Source: Falsiroseomonas oleicola (lineage in GTDB: Bacteria > Pseudomonadota > Alphaproteobacteria > Acetobacterales > Acetobacteraceae). From it: a stretch of DNA of 64,000 nt. Below the pieces are notes generated by a model, which made no database searches, was not told the origin of the DNA, and worked only from the letters and a program-made list of their open reading frames with translations. Where the stretch lies: contig NZ_JAERQM010000007.1 of assembly GCF_019029495.1 (NCBI RefSeq), forward strand, positions 1 through 64,000, read 5' to 3'. Of this stretch, positions 26,237 through 36,163 are shown piece after piece (within the stretch, counting starts at the first letter, position 1; the number at the start of each line of letters is the position of its first letter). Made by a program: the position numbers and the translations under genes.

Positions 26237-27100
26237 TCAGTTCCCCTCGCGCTGCGCCAGCCGCAGCGGATGGGCGCGGTAGGTGCCGAGCACGCGCAGA
26301 TCGGCGGAGAAGTAGGAAAGCTCCTCCAGCGCCCGCGCCAGCCCGGGCTCGTCCGGCCGGCCGTCGACATCGGCCAGGAATTGCGTGGCGGTGAAGGCGC
26401 CGCCGACCATGTAGCTTTCCAGCTTGGTCATGTTCACGCCATTGGTCGCGAAGCCACCCAGCGCCTTGTAGAGCGCGGCGGGGATGTTGCGGACGCGGAA
26501 GACGAAGCTGGTCACCCAGTCCCCGGCCTCGAAGGGCGGCGCCAGGGGCGTGGTGGCGCAGACATAGAAGCGCGTGGTGTTGTGCGCCGCGTCCTCCACA
26601 TTCTTCCGCAGGATTTCCAGGCCGTAGATCTCGGCGGCCAACTCGCTGGCAATCGCCGCATCCTCCACCCCGCCGCGCTCCGCGATCAGGCTGGCGGCGC
26701 CGGCGGTGTCCGCTTCGATCACCGGCTGAAGCTTCAGGTCACGCAGCAGGTTCAGGATCTGGCCGAGCGCCACCGGATGGCTGTGGGCGCGCTTCAGGGT
26801 CGCGATCGAAGCGCCCTTCGGGGCCAGCAGGCAGTGCTCGACCCGTTCGAAATGCTCTCCCACCACATGCAGCCCACTGTCGGGCAGCAGGCGGTGGATG
26901 TCCGGCACCCGGCCGGCGAGCGAATTCTCGCAGGGCAGCATGGCCAGCCCCGCCCGGCCATCCCGCACCGCCGCAATCGCCGCCTCGAAGGAGGCGCAGG
27001 GCAGGGTGGTCCAGCCCGGATAGGCCTGCCGGCAGGCCAGGTCGGAATAGGCGCCCGGCAGGCCCTGGAAGGCGATGATGCCGGTTGTGCTATGGGGCAT
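26237..27100 (-). CDS. pheA: Prephenate dehydratase
   Basis: Converts prephenate to phenylpyruvate in phenylalanine synthesis. The 287-aa protein has the catalytic domain (IAFQGLPGAYSDLACRQAYPG, LPCENSLAGRVPDIHRLL, the key NTTRFYV motif) and a C-terminal ACT domain for feedback by phenylalanine (NMTKLESYMVGGAFTATQFLADVDG). There is no chorismate mutase part. It is divergent from the membrane cytochrome gene, the common alphaproteobacterial cycM-pheA pairing. Confidence 0.92.
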   Translation of the reverse strand: MPHSTTGIIAFQGLPGAYSDLACRQAYPGWTTLPCASFEAAIAAVRDGRAGLAMLPCENSLAGRVPDIHRLLPDSGLHVVGEHFERVEHCLLAPKGASIATLKRAHSHPVALGQILNLLRDLKLQPVIEADTAGAASLIAERGGVEDAAIASELAAEIYGLEILRKNVEDAAHNTTRFYVCATTPLAPPFEAGDWVTSFVFRVRNIPAALYKALGGFATNGVNMTKLESYMVGGAFTATQFLADVDGRPDEPGLARALEELSYFSADLRVLGTYRAHPLRLAQREGN

Positions 27101-27283
27101 GATGTCCTGGCGTCCTGCGCGCGGCCGGGTTGTGGTTCCCCGGCGGCGCCTATATTGTCCGGTGGGTTTTACGGCAGGCCGGGGCCGGCGCAAGCCCGTC
27201 GCCTCGGCCTGCTTTTCATGCTGGCCGTGCGGCGGTCGAATACCGGCGGTCCTCAGCGGCGCTTCGGAAGGGTACACTCCAGG

Positions 27284-27814
27284 ATGAGTCTGGAAGCCAA
27301 CAAGGTGTTCGCGGCGGTACTGACCGCCGGCATCGCATTCATGGTGTCCGGTGTGATCGGCAATGCCATCGTGCATCCGAAGCGGCTGGAGACCAGTGCG
27401 CTGGCCGTGGCCGCACCACCCCCCGCCGCGGCACCCGCCGCGCCGGTGGAGGCTGTGCCGATCGGCCCGCTGCTGGCCGCGGCCAATCCGGATACCGGCC
27501 GCCAGATCGCCCAGCGTGCCTGCGCCTCCTGCCACAACTTCGTACAGGGTGGGCCGAGCGGCGTGGGTCCGAACCTCTGGAACGTGGTGAACGGTCCGCA
27601 TGCGCATGTGGAAGGCTTCAACTACTCCGCCGCGATGCGCGCGAAGCATGACCAGCCCTGGGATTATGAGGCGCTGAACGCCTTCATCACCCGGCCCTCC
27701 GCCGCCATCCCGGGCACCCGCATGGCCTATGCCGGCATGTCCAGCATCAACCAGCGCGCCGACCTGATCGCCTTCCTGCGCACGCTGTCCGCCGAACCGG
27801 CGCCGCTGCCCTGA
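27284..27814 (+). CDS. cycM: Membrane-anchored cytochrome c (CycM type)
   Basis: Electron carrier of 176 aa, probably between cytochrome bc1 and the aa3 oxidase. An uncleaved N-terminal anchor (VFAAVLTAGIAFMVSGVIG, 8-26) and a Pro/Ala linker precede the haem domain, which has CASCH at 80-84 and the axial M148 in GTRMAYAG. The pattern GPSGVGPNLWNVV is typical. AGG lies just before the ATG. The TGA stop is shared with the presumed CTG start of the next gene. Confidence 0.88.
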   Translation: MSLEANKVFAAVLTAGIAFMVSGVIGNAIVHPKRLETSALAVAAPPPAAAPAAPVEAVPIGPLLAAANPDTGRQIAQRACASCHNFVQGGPSGVGPNLWNVVNGPHAHVEGFNYSAAMRAKHDQPWDYEALNAFITRPSAAIPGTRMAYAGMSSINQRADLIAFLRTLSAEPAPLP

Positions 27815-28593
27815 GCCAGGCGGCGGAGTTCCTGCCCGCGGCGGAAGCGGCGGCGGAGGCGGCGGGTGCCGTCATCCGCCCGCTGTTCCGCTCCGCCTTG
27901 CTGGTGGAAGCCAAGGGCGATGCCAGCCCGGTCACCGAGGCTGATCGCGGCGCCGAACGTGCGATTCGCGCCCTGCTGGCGGAGCGCCACCCCGATCACG
28001 GGGTGATCGGCGAGGAATATGGCGAGACCAATGCCGACGCCGAATGGGTCTGGGTGCTGGACCCGATCGACGGCACCCGCGCCTTCGTCACCGGCCGCCC
28101 GCTGTTCGGCACGCTGATCGGGCTGCTGCATCGCGGCGTGCCGGTCCTCGGGCTGATCGACCAGCCGACCACCGGGGAACGCTGGATCGGCGTTGCTGGC
28201 CAGCCCACCCGCTTCCGCTCCGCCTTCGGCGGCACGCCGCGCTGCCGGCCCTGCGCCAGCCTGGCGGAGGCCGAGCTTTCCTGCACCTCGCCCGACATGT
28301 TCGACGCGGAGACGGCGCCGCGCTTCGGCGCGGTGAAGGCCGCCGCCCGCCGCACCACCTGGGGTGGCGATTGCTACGCCTATGGCCTGCTGGCGCTCGG
28401 GCTGGTGGATGCTGTGGTGGACGCCACCATGAAGCCCTGGGACTGGGCCGCGCTGGTGCCGGTCATCGAGGGCGCCGGCGGCAGTTGCACCGACTGGGCC
28501 GGCCGCCCGCTGCGGCTGGATGGCGACGGCACCGTGCTGGCGCTCGGCGACCCCGCGATGCTGGCGGAGGTTTCAGGGCTTCTCGCCGGCTGA
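27811..28593 (+). CDS. Histidinol-phosphatase / inositol-monophosphatase family
   Basis: Mg-dependent phosphatase, most like the HisN type that dephosphorylates histidinol phosphate. Catalytic motifs are DASPVTEADRGAE, IGEEYG, WVLDPIDGTRAFVTG and the C-terminal MKPWDWAALVPVIEGAGG. Homology starts well before the first standard in-frame start (a TTG at 27898): the frame reads QAAEFLPAAEAAAEAAGAVIRPLFR from about 27817. The only candidate covering it is a CTG at 27811 that overlaps the cytochrome stop (CTGA), giving 260 aa, the family length. The start is therefore uncertain, but the function call is firm at the family level. Confidence 0.82.
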   Translation: MSQAAEFLPAAEAAAEAAGAVIRPLFRSALLVEAKGDASPVTEADRGAERAIRALLAERHPDHGVIGEEYGETNADAEWVWVLDPIDGTRAFVTGRPLFGTLIGLLHRGVPVLGLIDQPTTGERWIGVAGQPTRFRSAFGGTPRCRPCASLAEAELSCTSPDMFDAETAPRFGAVKAAARRTTWGGDCYAYGLLALGLVDAVVDATMKPWDWAALVPVIEGAGGSCTDWAGRPLRLDGDGTVLALGDPAMLAEVSGLLAG

Positions 28594-28643
28594 AGCCGGC
28601 CGCGCCCGTTGCGGCGCGGCGGGGGAACCCCCAGACTAACGCC

Positions 28644-30515
28644 ATGCAGACCTATCCCATGCGCCGGCGCGACCTTTTTGCCCTCTCCGCCGCCCTCGGC
28701 CTCGCGCCCGGGGCCCTGCATGCCGCGACACCCGCCGGCGGGTCCGCCGCGCCGGGCCAGGCCATCCGCACCCATTCCCTGTCGCTGCTGGGCGAGCCCG
28801 CGCTGCCCGTCGATTTCCCGAACTTCCCCTGGGTGAATCCGGACGCCCCCAAGGGCGGGGAGATCACCCTGACCGCGCTGGGGTCCTTCGACAGCTTCAA
28901 CCCCTACACCCTGCGCGGCACGCCGGCCGTGGGCGTCAGCCTGATCTACGACACGCTGCTGGCCAACAGCAGCGACGAGGCGAGCAGCGAATACCCCTAT
29001 CTCGCGCAATGGATCGACCTGCCCGCCGACCGCCTGGCCGTCAGCTTCGAACTGAACCCCGCCGCCCGCTGGCATGACGGCCGCCCTGTCACCGCCGCCG
29101 ACGTGGTCTTCACCTTCAACGCGCTGCGCACCCATGGCCGGCCCTTCTACCGGTCCTACTGGGGCGATGTGACGGAGGCGGTCGCCGAATCCGAACGCCG
29201 CGTTACCTTCCGCTTCCGCAGCAACGAGAACCGCGAACTCGCTTTGATCCTCGGCCAGATGCCGGTGCTGCCCGCCCATTGGTGGGAAGGCCGCGACTTC
29301 ACCCGGCCCTTGCTGGATATCCCCCTCGGCTCCGGCGCCTATCGCCTGGAACGCTTCGACGCCGGGCGCAGCCTGGTCTACCGCCGTGTGACGGACTGGT
29401 GGGCGCAGGACATCCCCAGCCAGAAGGGGACCAACAACTTCGACGTCTATCGCTACGAATATTTCCGCGACACCACCGTGGCGCTGGAAGCTTTCAAGGC
29501 CGGCCAGATCGACTTCCGCACGGAAAACAGCGCCCGCGACTGGGCCACCGGCTACGACTTCCCCGCCATGCGCCGCGGCCTGGCCAAGAAGGACGAGCTG
29601 CGCCACGAACTGCCGACCGGCATGCAGGCCTTCGCCATGAACCTGCGCCGGCCCCTGTTCCAGGACGCCCGCGTGCGCCGCGCGCTGATCGAGCTGTTCG
29701 ACTTCGAATGGATGAACGCCAACCTGTTCTTCGGCAGCTACGCCCGCACCCAGTCCTACTTCTCCAATTCCGAGCTTGCTTCCTCCGGCCTGCCGACCGG
29801 CGCCGAGCTCGCGATCCTGGAACCCTTCCGCGGCCGCATCCCGCCGGAAGTCTTCACCGCCGAATACAAGCTTCCGGTCACCGATGGCTCCGGCAACAAC
29901 CGCGAGGGCCTGCGCACCGCGCTCCGCCTGCTTCAGGAAGCCGGCTGGCGGGTGCAGAACCGCCGCCTGGTCGGGCCGCAAGGCCAGCCCTTCGAATTCG
30001 AGATCCTGCTGCAAGGCGCCACCTTCGAACGCGTCGCCTTACCCTATGTCCAGGCGCTGGAACGCATCGGCATGGTGGTCCGCGTCCGCACCGTGGACCC
30101 GGCCCAGTACCAGACCCGCACCGACGCCTTCGACTTCGACATGACCATCGACGTCATCGGCCAGTCCCTGTCCCCCGGCAACGAACAGCGCGACTTCTTC
30201 TCCTCCGCCAAGGCCCGCGAAAACGGCAGCCGGAACATGGCCGGCATCAGCGACCCGGTGATCGACGAACTCGTCGAACTCGTGGTCAACGCCCCCGACC
30301 GCGAACAACTCATCGCCCGCACCCGGGCGCTGGACCGCGTGCTGCTGTGGAACAACTTCATGATCCCCAACTGGCACAGCCGCACCTTCCGCATCGCCTT
30401 CTGGGACAAATTCGGCCGCCCCGAACGCAACCCCCGCTACGGCCTCGGCCTCGATACCTGGTGGGTCGACCCCACCAAGGACCGCGCCCTGACCGACGCA
30501 CGGCGGAGCCTGTAG
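28644..30515 (+). CDS. yejA: Peptide ABC transporter substrate-binding protein, YejA type
   Basis: Periplasmic receptor of 623 aa that feeds the YejBEF transporter, known in E. coli for peptide and microcin C uptake. A twin-arginine-type signal (MRRRDLFALSAALG) ends near ALHAA. The mature part has FPWVNPDAPKGGEITLTALGSFDSFNPYTLRG and DDVVFTFNAL-type segments of the SBP_bac_5 family. It is separated from yejB by 266 bases filled with a palindromic element. Confidence 0.9.
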   Translation: MQTYPMRRRDLFALSAALGLAPGALHAATPAGGSAAPGQAIRTHSLSLLGEPALPVDFPNFPWVNPDAPKGGEITLTALGSFDSFNPYTLRGTPAVGVSLIYDTLLANSSDEASSEYPYLAQWIDLPADRLAVSFELNPAARWHDGRPVTAADVVFTFNALRTHGRPFYRSYWGDVTEAVAESERRVTFRFRSNENRELALILGQMPVLPAHWWEGRDFTRPLLDIPLGSGAYRLERFDAGRSLVYRRVTDWWAQDIPSQKGTNNFDVYRYEYFRDTTVALEAFKAGQIDFRTENSARDWATGYDFPAMRRGLAKKDELRHELPTGMQAFAMNLRRPLFQDARVRRALIELFDFEWMNANLFFGSYARTQSYFSNSELASSGLPTGAELAILEPFRGRIPPEVFTAEYKLPVTDGSGNNREGLRTALRLLQEAGWRVQNRRLVGPQGQPFEFEILLQGATFERVALPYVQALERIGMVVRVRTVDPAQYQTRTDAFDFDMTIDVIGQSLSPGNEQRDFFSSAKARENGSRNMAGISDPVIDELVELVVNAPDREQLIARTRALDRVLLWNNFMIPNWHSRTFRIAFWDKFGRPERNPRYGLGLDTWWVDPTKDRALTDARRSL

Positions 30516-30548
30516 GTGGCAATGGGGGTGTTGCGCTTGTGGTTCGCA

Positions 30549-30757
30549 GGGAGGGCGCTGCCCTCCCCGCACCCCACCCGCCAAGGGGCAGTGGCCCCTT
30601 GGAACCCGTTGATTCATGAAGGGGAATGGAGAGGGGCCGACGCGACCGCTTGTTCAACGGCACCGCTGGCCCCTCTCCATTCCCCTTCAAGGTCCCGAGG
30701 TCCAGGAGGCCACTGCCTCCTGGCAGGGGGGTGCAGGGGGGACAGCGTCCCCCCTGC
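30549..30757. repeat. Composite palindromic element A, between yejA and yejB
   Basis: Five perfect inverted repeats lie in series: an 8-bp stem (30549-30567, loop GCT), a 9-bp stem (30581-30602, loop AGTG), a 22-bp stem (arms 30617-30638 and 30668-30689), a 9-bp stem (30702-30723, CCAGGAGGC-CACT-GCCTCCTGG) and an 11-bp stem (30733-30757, loop AGC). The order is roughly mirror-symmetric around the long central stem. The 9-bp stem at 30702 recurs exactly in element B. It fills the yejA-yejB gap with no gene, so it probably shapes mRNA processing between receptor and permease. Confidence 0.8.
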
Positions 30758-30781
30758 GACCGCATAGGCGCAAGAACTCCC

Positions 30782-31897
30782 ATGGCCGCCTACATTTTCC
30801 GTCGTTTGTTGCTCGTGGTGCCGACCTTGCTCGGGATCATTCTGATCAATTTCGCTGTTGTGCAGTTCGCGCCGGGTGGGCCGGTGGAGCAGATGTTGGC
30901 GGAGTTGCGGGGGGAGGGTCAGACGCTGGGGCGTTTGACGGGTGAGGGGGGTGGCGAGGTTCGGGCGCCGGGGGGTGCGGGGGCTGGGGGCGGGACGTCC
31001 GGGGAGGGGCCGGTGGGCACCTATCGGGGTGCGCGGGGTCTGGATCCGGCGATTGTCGCGGAGATCGAGCGCATTTTCGGCTTCGACAAGCCGGCGCATG
31101 TCCGCTTCCTGGAGATGATGCGGGGTTACCTGACCTTCGATTTCGGGCGGAGTCTGTTTCGCGATCGCCCGGTGGTGGATCTGGTGTTGGAGAAGATGCC
31201 GGTTTCGATTTCGCTGGGGCTGTGGTCGACGCTGATCATCTATCTGGTGTCGATTCCGCTGGGGATTCGGAAGGCGGTGCGGGACGGGTCGCGCTTCGAC
31301 ATCTGGACGAGTGGCGTGGTGCTGGTGGGTTATGCGATTCCCGGGTTTCTGTTCGCGATCCTGCTGGTGGTGTTGTTCGCGGGCGGGTCGTTTCTGCAGT
31401 GGTTTCCGCTGCGTGGCCTGTCGAGTTCGGGCAGCGAGTTCTGGCCCTGGTGGCAGCAGGCGCTGGACTATGCCTGGCACATGGCCCTGCCGACCTTGGC
31501 GCTGGTGATCGGCGGCTTCGCGGGCCTGACCATGCTGACGAAGAATGCGTTTCTGGATGAGATCGGCAAGCAGTACGTGGTCACCGCGCGGGCCAAGGGC
31601 AATTCGGAAACGCGCATCCTCTATGGCCATGTCTTCCGCAACGCGATGCTGCTGATCATCGCGGGTTTTCCGGCGGCCTTCATCGGCATCCTGTTCACCG
31701 GCGCGCTGCTGGTGGAGATCGTCTTCTCGCTGGATGGGCTGGGCCTGCTGGGCTTCGAGGCGGCGATCCGGCGCGATTATCCGATCATGTTCGGCACCCT
31801 CTACATCTTCACCCTGATGGGACTGATCCTGCAGATCATCGGCGACGTCATGTACACCGTGGTCGACCCCCGCATCGACTTCGAGGCGCGGCGGTGA
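30782..31897 (+). CDS. yejB: Peptide ABC transporter permease, YejB type
   Basis: Inner-membrane subunit of 371 aa. It starts [34 protein letters not shown] and has the long glycine-rich periplasmic loop that E. coli YejB also has. The permease core includes [29 protein letters not shown] and the EAA-type loop [26 protein letters not shown]. Codons here use noticeably more T-ending and TTG forms than the neighbours. Both flanking gaps carry composite palindromes. Confidence 0.92.
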   Translation: MAAYIFRRLLLVVPTLLGIILINFAVVQFAPGGPVEQMLAELRGEGQTLGRLTGEGGGEVRAPGGAGAGGGTSGEGPVGTYRGARGLDPAIVAEIERIFGFDKPAHVRFLEMMRGYLTFDFGRSLFRDRPVVDLVLEKMPVSISLGLWSTLIIYLVSIPLGIRKAVRDGSRFDIWTSGVVLVGYAIPGFLFAILLVVLFAGGSFLQWFPLRGLSSSGSEFWPWWQQALDYAWHMALPTLALVIGGFAGLTMLTKNAFLDEIGKQYVVTARAKGNSETRILYGHVFRNAMLLIIAGFPAAFIGILFTGALLVEIVFSLDGLGLLGFEAAIRRDYPIMFGTLYIFTLMGLILQIIGDVMYTVVDPRIDFEARR

Positions 31898-31920
31898 GGG
31901 GGGCTGGCGCGGGTGGTTTC

Positions 31921-32097
31921 GCGGGGGCGCTGCCCCCGCACCCCCGCCGGGGGGCGTGGCGCCCCCCGGTCCCCGCGGGGACTTCAGTATCCGAAGGATG
32001 GGGGACACTTCGGCCCCCCATCCTTCGGATACTGAATGAATCGTGGTCCAGGAGGCCACTGCCTCCTGGTGGGGGTGCGGGGGGCAAAGCCCCCTGC
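31921..32097. repeat. Composite palindromic element B, between yejB and yejE
   Basis: It has the same five-stem architecture as element A: an 8-bp stem (31921-31939, loop GCT), a 10-bp stem (31947-31969), a perfect 22-bp stem (arms 31983-32004 and 32015-32036), the exact CCAGGAGGC-CACT-GCCTCCTGG unit (32048-32069) and a 9-bp stem with loop AAA (32077-32097). Apart from the shared 22-base unit the stem sequences differ while pairing is kept, which points to conserved structure. It fills the 214-base gap. Confidence 0.8.
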
Positions 32098-32111
32098 GGA
32101 GCACCTCGCCC

Positions 32112-33149
32112 ATGACCCCCATCACCCGCAGGCGCCTCGCCAATTTCCGGGCCAATCGGCGTGGTTATTGGTCGATGTGGATTTTCCTCGTCTTGTTCGT
32201 GCTGACGCTGTTCGCGGAGCTGTTGGCGAACGACAAGCCGCTGGTGGCGCGGATCGATGATCGCTGGTTGTTTCCGGCGATTGTCGGCGGCTATGCGGAG
32301 AGTGATGTGCTGCCGGATGGCTTGCCGATCACCATGGATTGGCATGATCCGGAATTGGCGAAGGAATTCGCGGAGCGGGGCGGCTGGACGGTCTGGCCGT
32401 TGATTCCCTATCGTCACAATTCCGTGGTGCGCGACATCGGCCAGCCTTCTCCGGCGCCGCCTTCGTGGAAAAACTGGCTGGGCACGGATGACCAGAGCCG
32501 GGATGTGCTGGCGCGGGTGATCTACGGCTTCCGGCTGTCGGTGCTGTTCGGCTTTTCGCTGACCATTGTCAGCTCATTGGTCGGCATCGCGGCGGGGGCG
32601 GTGCAGGGGTATTACGGGGGCTGGGTCGATCTCGGATTCCAGAGGTTCATCGAGATCTGGTCGGGCATGCCGCAGCTCTATCTGCTGATTATTCTGGCCA
32701 GCGTGCTGGAGCCCACCTTCTTCACCCTGCTGATTTTCCTGCTGCTGTTCTCCTGGATGTCGCTGACGGGCGTGGTGCGGGCGGAGTTTCTGCGCGGGCG
32801 GAACCTGGACTATGTGCGGGCGGCGCGGGCGTTGGGGGTCAGCGATGTGGCGCTGATGACGCGGCACATCCTGCCGAATGCCATGGTCGCCACGCTGACC
32901 TTTCTGCCGTTCATCCTGTCGGGGTCGGTGACAGTGCTGGCCAGCCTGGATTTTCTCGGCTTCGGGCTGCCGCCGGGGTCGCCCTCGCTGGGGGAACTGG
33001 TCAATCAGGGCAAGAACAACCTCCAGGCGCCCTGGCTGGCGATGACGGGGTTCTTCGTATTGGGCGGCATGCTGACGCTGCTGATCTTCGTGGGGGAGGC
33101 AGTGCGCGATGCCTTCGATCCGCGCAAGCTGCCGGGGGGCGGGACATGA
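32112..33149 (+). CDS. yejE: Peptide ABC transporter permease, YejE type
   Basis: Second permease subunit, 345 aa. Landmarks are [31 protein letters not shown] at the N-terminus, [27 protein letters not shown], the EAA loop [25 protein letters not shown] and [26 protein letters not shown]. Its stop overlaps the yejF start by 4 bases. Confidence 0.92.
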   Translation: MTPITRRRLANFRANRRGYWSMWIFLVLFVLTLFAELLANDKPLVARIDDRWLFPAIVGGYAESDVLPDGLPITMDWHDPELAKEFAERGGWTVWPLIPYRHNSVVRDIGQPSPAPPSWKNWLGTDDQSRDVLARVIYGFRLSVLFGFSLTIVSSLVGIAAGAVQGYYGGWVDLGFQRFIEIWSGMPQLYLLIILASVLEPTFFTLLIFLLLFSWMSLTGVVRAEFLRGRNLDYVRAARALGVSDVALMTRHILPNAMVATLTFLPFILSGSVTVLASLDFLGFGLPPGSPSLGELVNQGKNNLQAPWLAMTGFFVLGGMLTLLIFVGEAVRDAFDPRKLPGGGT

Positions 33150-34759
33150 CGCAGCCCTTGCTGAAGGTCGAGAATCTCTCCGTCGCCTTCGGGTCGAAGG
33201 TCGTGGTGCAGGACGTCTCCTTCACCGTTTCGCGGGGGGAGACGGTGGCGCTGGTGGGGGAGAGTGGCAGCGGCAAGTCGGTCACGGCGCTGTCCTGTCT
33301 GCGCCTGCTGGCCGGCGCCGGACACAACCCGCAGGGCCGCATCACGCTGGACGGCACGGATGTGCTGACCGCCCAGGGCGAGGATCTGCGCCGGCTGCGC
33401 GGCGGCATCGCCGGCATGGTGTTCCAGGAGCCCATGACCTCGCTCAACCCGCTGCACACGGTGGGCCGCCAGGTGTCGGAGGCGGTGACCCTGCACCGGA
33501 ACCTGTCCGGCGAGGCGCTGCGCGTGCGGGTGGTGGAACTGCTGACCCGCGCCGGTTTTCCGCAGGCGGAGGCGCGGCTGAACGCCTATCCGCACCAGCT
33601 CTCGGGCGGCCAGCGGCAGCGGGTGATGATCGCGGTGGCGCTGGCGAATGATCCCGCGCTGCTGATCGCGGATGAGCCGACCACGGCGCTGGATGTGACC
33701 ATCCAGGCGCAGATCCTGGAACTGCTGGCGGACCTCAAGCGGCGGCTGTCGATGGCCGTGCTGCTCATCACCCACGACCTGGCGATCGTCCGCCGCCATG
33801 CCGACCGCGTGGTGGTGATGCGGCATGGGGAGGCGGTGGAGGCCGGCCCCGTGGCCGAGGTTTTTGGCAATCCGCAGCACGACTACACGAAGATGCTGCT
33901 GGCCACCGAGCCGCGCGGCCGGCCTGAGCCAGTGGCGCCGGACGCCCCCGAACTGCTCCGCGGCAGCGAGGTGAAGGTGCATTTCCCGATCCGGCGGGGG
34001 GTGCTGCGGCGCGTCGTGGGCCTGGTGAAGGCGGTCGATGGCGTCAGCGTCGCGATCCGGGAAGGCGAGACGGTCGGGCTGGTGGGCGAATCCGGCAGCG
34101 GCAAGACCACGCTGGGCCTGGCCCTGCTGCGGCTGGAGACCAGCGAGGGACCGATTAGCTTCGAGGGTCGCGACATCCAGGGCTTGTCGCGCGCCGCGCT
34201 GCGGCCGCTGCGCCGGCGCATGCAGATCGTCTTCCAGGACCCCTATGGCAGCCTCTCGCCGCGCATGACGGTGGCGGAAATTGTCGGCGAGGGTCTGCGG
34301 GTCCACGAGAACCTGACCACCGCCGAATCGGAAAAGCGGGTCGCGGAGGTGCTGGAGGAGGTGGGGCTGGATGGCACCATGCTCGACCGCTACCCGCATG
34401 AATTCAGCGGCGGTCAGCGCCAGCGCATCGCCATCGCCCGCGCCTTGGTGCTGAAGCCGCGGCTGGTGGTGCTGGACGAGCCGACGAGTGCGCTGGATGT
34501 CTCCGTCCAGGCGCAGGTGGTGGACCTGCTGCGCGACCTCCAGGCGCGCCACCGCTTGGCCTATCTGTTCATCTCCCACGACCTGCGCGTGGTCCGCGCC
34601 CTGGCGCACCGCATCATCGTGCTGAAGGACGGCCGTGTGGTGGAGGAAGGGGAAGCCGGGACGATTGTCGGCGCACCAAAAGAACCCTACACGCGCGCCC
34701 TGATGGCGGCGGCCTTCGACCTCGCCACTGCCGGGTCTGGGGGTGTGGTGCGGGAATGA
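33146..34759 (+). CDS. yejF: Peptide ABC transporter ATPase, YejF type (two nucleotide-binding domains)
   Basis: Tandem ATPase of 537 aa that powers YejBE. Each half has a Walker A (GESGSGKS near 36 and GESGSGKT near 316), an ABC signature ([18 protein letters not shown]) and a Walker B ([24 protein letters not shown]), so both sites look active. Oligopeptide-transporter C-terminal linkers ([30 protein letters not shown]) follow each. It overlaps the next gene by 4 bases. Confidence 0.93.
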   Translation: MTQPLLKVENLSVAFGSKVVVQDVSFTVSRGETVALVGESGSGKSVTALSCLRLLAGAGHNPQGRITLDGTDVLTAQGEDLRRLRGGIAGMVFQEPMTSLNPLHTVGRQVSEAVTLHRNLSGEALRVRVVELLTRAGFPQAEARLNAYPHQLSGGQRQRVMIAVALANDPALLIADEPTTALDVTIQAQILELLADLKRRLSMAVLLITHDLAIVRRHADRVVVMRHGEAVEAGPVAEVFGNPQHDYTKMLLATEPRGRPEPVAPDAPELLRGSEVKVHFPIRRGVLRRVVGLVKAVDGVSVAIREGETVGLVGESGSGKTTLGLALLRLETSEGPISFEGRDIQGLSRAALRPLRRRMQIVFQDPYGSLSPRMTVAEIVGEGLRVHENLTTAESEKRVAEVLEEVGLDGTMLDRYPHEFSGGQRQRIAIARALVLKPRLVVLDEPTSALDVSVQAQVVDLLRDLQARHRLAYLFISHDLRVVRALAHRIIVLKDGRVVEEGEAGTIVGAPKEPYTRALMAAAFDLATAGSGGVVRE

Positions 34760-35223
34760 GCGAGTCGGAGGAAGATGCGGTGCGGCCGCCGCTGGAGCGG
34801 CTGAAGGCTTTGCTCGACGCGCAGCAGGTCAAGATGGGCGTGCATATCCGCAAGATGAATTCGCCGGGCAGCCCGGTCTATCGCTATGGCGAGAACATCT
34901 GGCCGGCGGCGACCATCCTCGTCACCTCCTTCGCCGGCACCGCTCTGGTGCATTACTACCTGGGCGGCGCCATCCTGGCAGTGGGCTGCTGGTGGTGGCT
35001 GGCCAAGGTGCAGCCGAAGATCCGGGAGGGGGTGTTCGAGCGCGCGAGCTTCTGGGCGTTGCAATCTGAAACACATTTCGACGGGCTCTGGGCCAAGGGC
35101 GTGCTGAGCCTCTATGCCGAATTGCCGGATGGCCGGAAATTCGCCGCCGCGCGCCGTGACGACTGGCGCGCCTTTGCCCGGCTGGTCTACCGGGAGACCA
35201 TGACCGACCGGGATGCCGCCTGA
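34756..35223 (+). CDS. Hypothetical membrane protein in the yej operon
   Basis: Protein of 155 aa with two close membrane segments in the middle ([35 protein letters not shown], about 50-85) between soluble charged ends. The overlap with yejF (4 bases) indicates co-transcription. The C-terminal half ([44 protein letters not shown]) looks folded. I do not recognise the family. Confidence 0.6.
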   Translation: MSESEEDAVRPPLERLKALLDAQQVKMGVHIRKMNSPGSPVYRYGENIWPAATILVTSFAGTALVHYYLGGAILAVGCWWWLAKVQPKIREGVFERASFWALQSETHFDGLWAKGVLSLYAELPDGRKFAAARRDDWRAFARLVYRETMTDRDAA

Positions 35224-35224
35224 C

Positions 35225-36157
35225 ATGGCCGTTTTGCTCTCCACCAAACCCGCCGCCATGGCGCTGTGGCGCGATGCCCTGCTGGCGGTCGATCCCGCCC
35301 TCGAGATCCGCATGTTCCCGGAAGCCGGCGATCCGGCGGAGATCGAGGCGGCGGTGGTCTGGACCGCGCATGACATGGCGGAACTGCGGCGCTACCCGAA
35401 TCTCAAGCTGATCGTCTCCATGGGCGCCGGTGTCGACCATCTGCTGCGCCCGCCGGGGCCGCCGCCGGGCATTCCGGTGGCGCGGCTGGTGGACCGGATG
35501 CTGACCAGCCAGATGGGCGAGTGGGTGCTGCTGAACGTGCTGCGTTTTCATCGGCAGGATGCCGAATACCGCGCGCAGCAGCGTGACCGGATCTGGCTGG
35601 AACTGCCGGCGCCGGTCACGGGGGAAACGCCGGTCGGTTTTCTCGGACTCGGCGAGTTGGGCCTGCATGCGGCCGGGCTGCTGCGCAGCCTTGGTTTTCC
35701 CGTACTCGGCTGGTCGCGGCGGCCGAAGCAGGTGGAAGGCGTGGAAACCTTCCATGGCGCGGAGGGGCTGATGGCCATGGCGGCGCGCAGCCGCATGCTG
35801 GTCTGCCTGCTGCCGCTGACGCCGGAAACCCGCGGCATCGTCGATGCGCGGCTGCTCGGCGCGCTGCCGCGCGGCGCGTGGCTCATCAATGGCGCCCGTG
35901 GCGGCCATGTGGTCGATGCGGACCTGCTGGCGGCCTTGGAATCGGGTCAGCTTGCCGGCGCCGCGCTGGACGTTTTCCAGCCGGAGCCCCTGCCGCCGGA
36001 GCATCCCTACTGGGCGCATCCGGCCGTGGTCATGACGCCGCATGCGGCCAGCATCACCATCCCCGCCAGTGCCGCGCCCCAGGTGGTGGCGAATCTCCAC
36101 CGTGCCCGCGCCGGCCAGCCCTTGCTGAATCTCGTGGACTTCAGCGCGGGCTACTGA
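35225..36157 (+). CDS. D-2-hydroxyacid dehydrogenase, glyoxylate/hydroxypyruvate reductase A-like
   Basis: NAD(P)H-dependent reductase of 2-oxo acids, 310 aa, like GhrA (about 312 aa). It has a nucleotide-binding motif (VGFLGLGELGLHAAGLLRSLGF) and the catalytic Arg in NGARGGHVVDADLL. The Glu is in FQPEPLPPEHPYW and the His in TPHAASIT. The start at 35225 just follows the previous stop; an ATG at 35213 would overlap it by 11 bases. It is probably the last gene of the yej run. Confidence 0.85.
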   Translation: MAVLLSTKPAAMALWRDALLAVDPALEIRMFPEAGDPAEIEAAVVWTAHDMAELRRYPNLKLIVSMGAGVDHLLRPPGPPPGIPVARLVDRMLTSQMGEWVLLNVLRFHRQDAEYRAQQRDRIWLELPAPVTGETPVGFLGLGELGLHAAGLLRSLGFPVLGWSRRPKQVEGVETFHGAEGLMAMAARSRMLVCLLPLTPETRGIVDARLLGALPRGAWLINGARGGHVVDADLLAALESGQLAGAALDVFQPEPLPPEHPYWAHPAVVMTPHAASITIPASAAPQVVANLHRARAGQPLLNLVDFSAGY

Positions 36158-36163
36158 GCTCGT

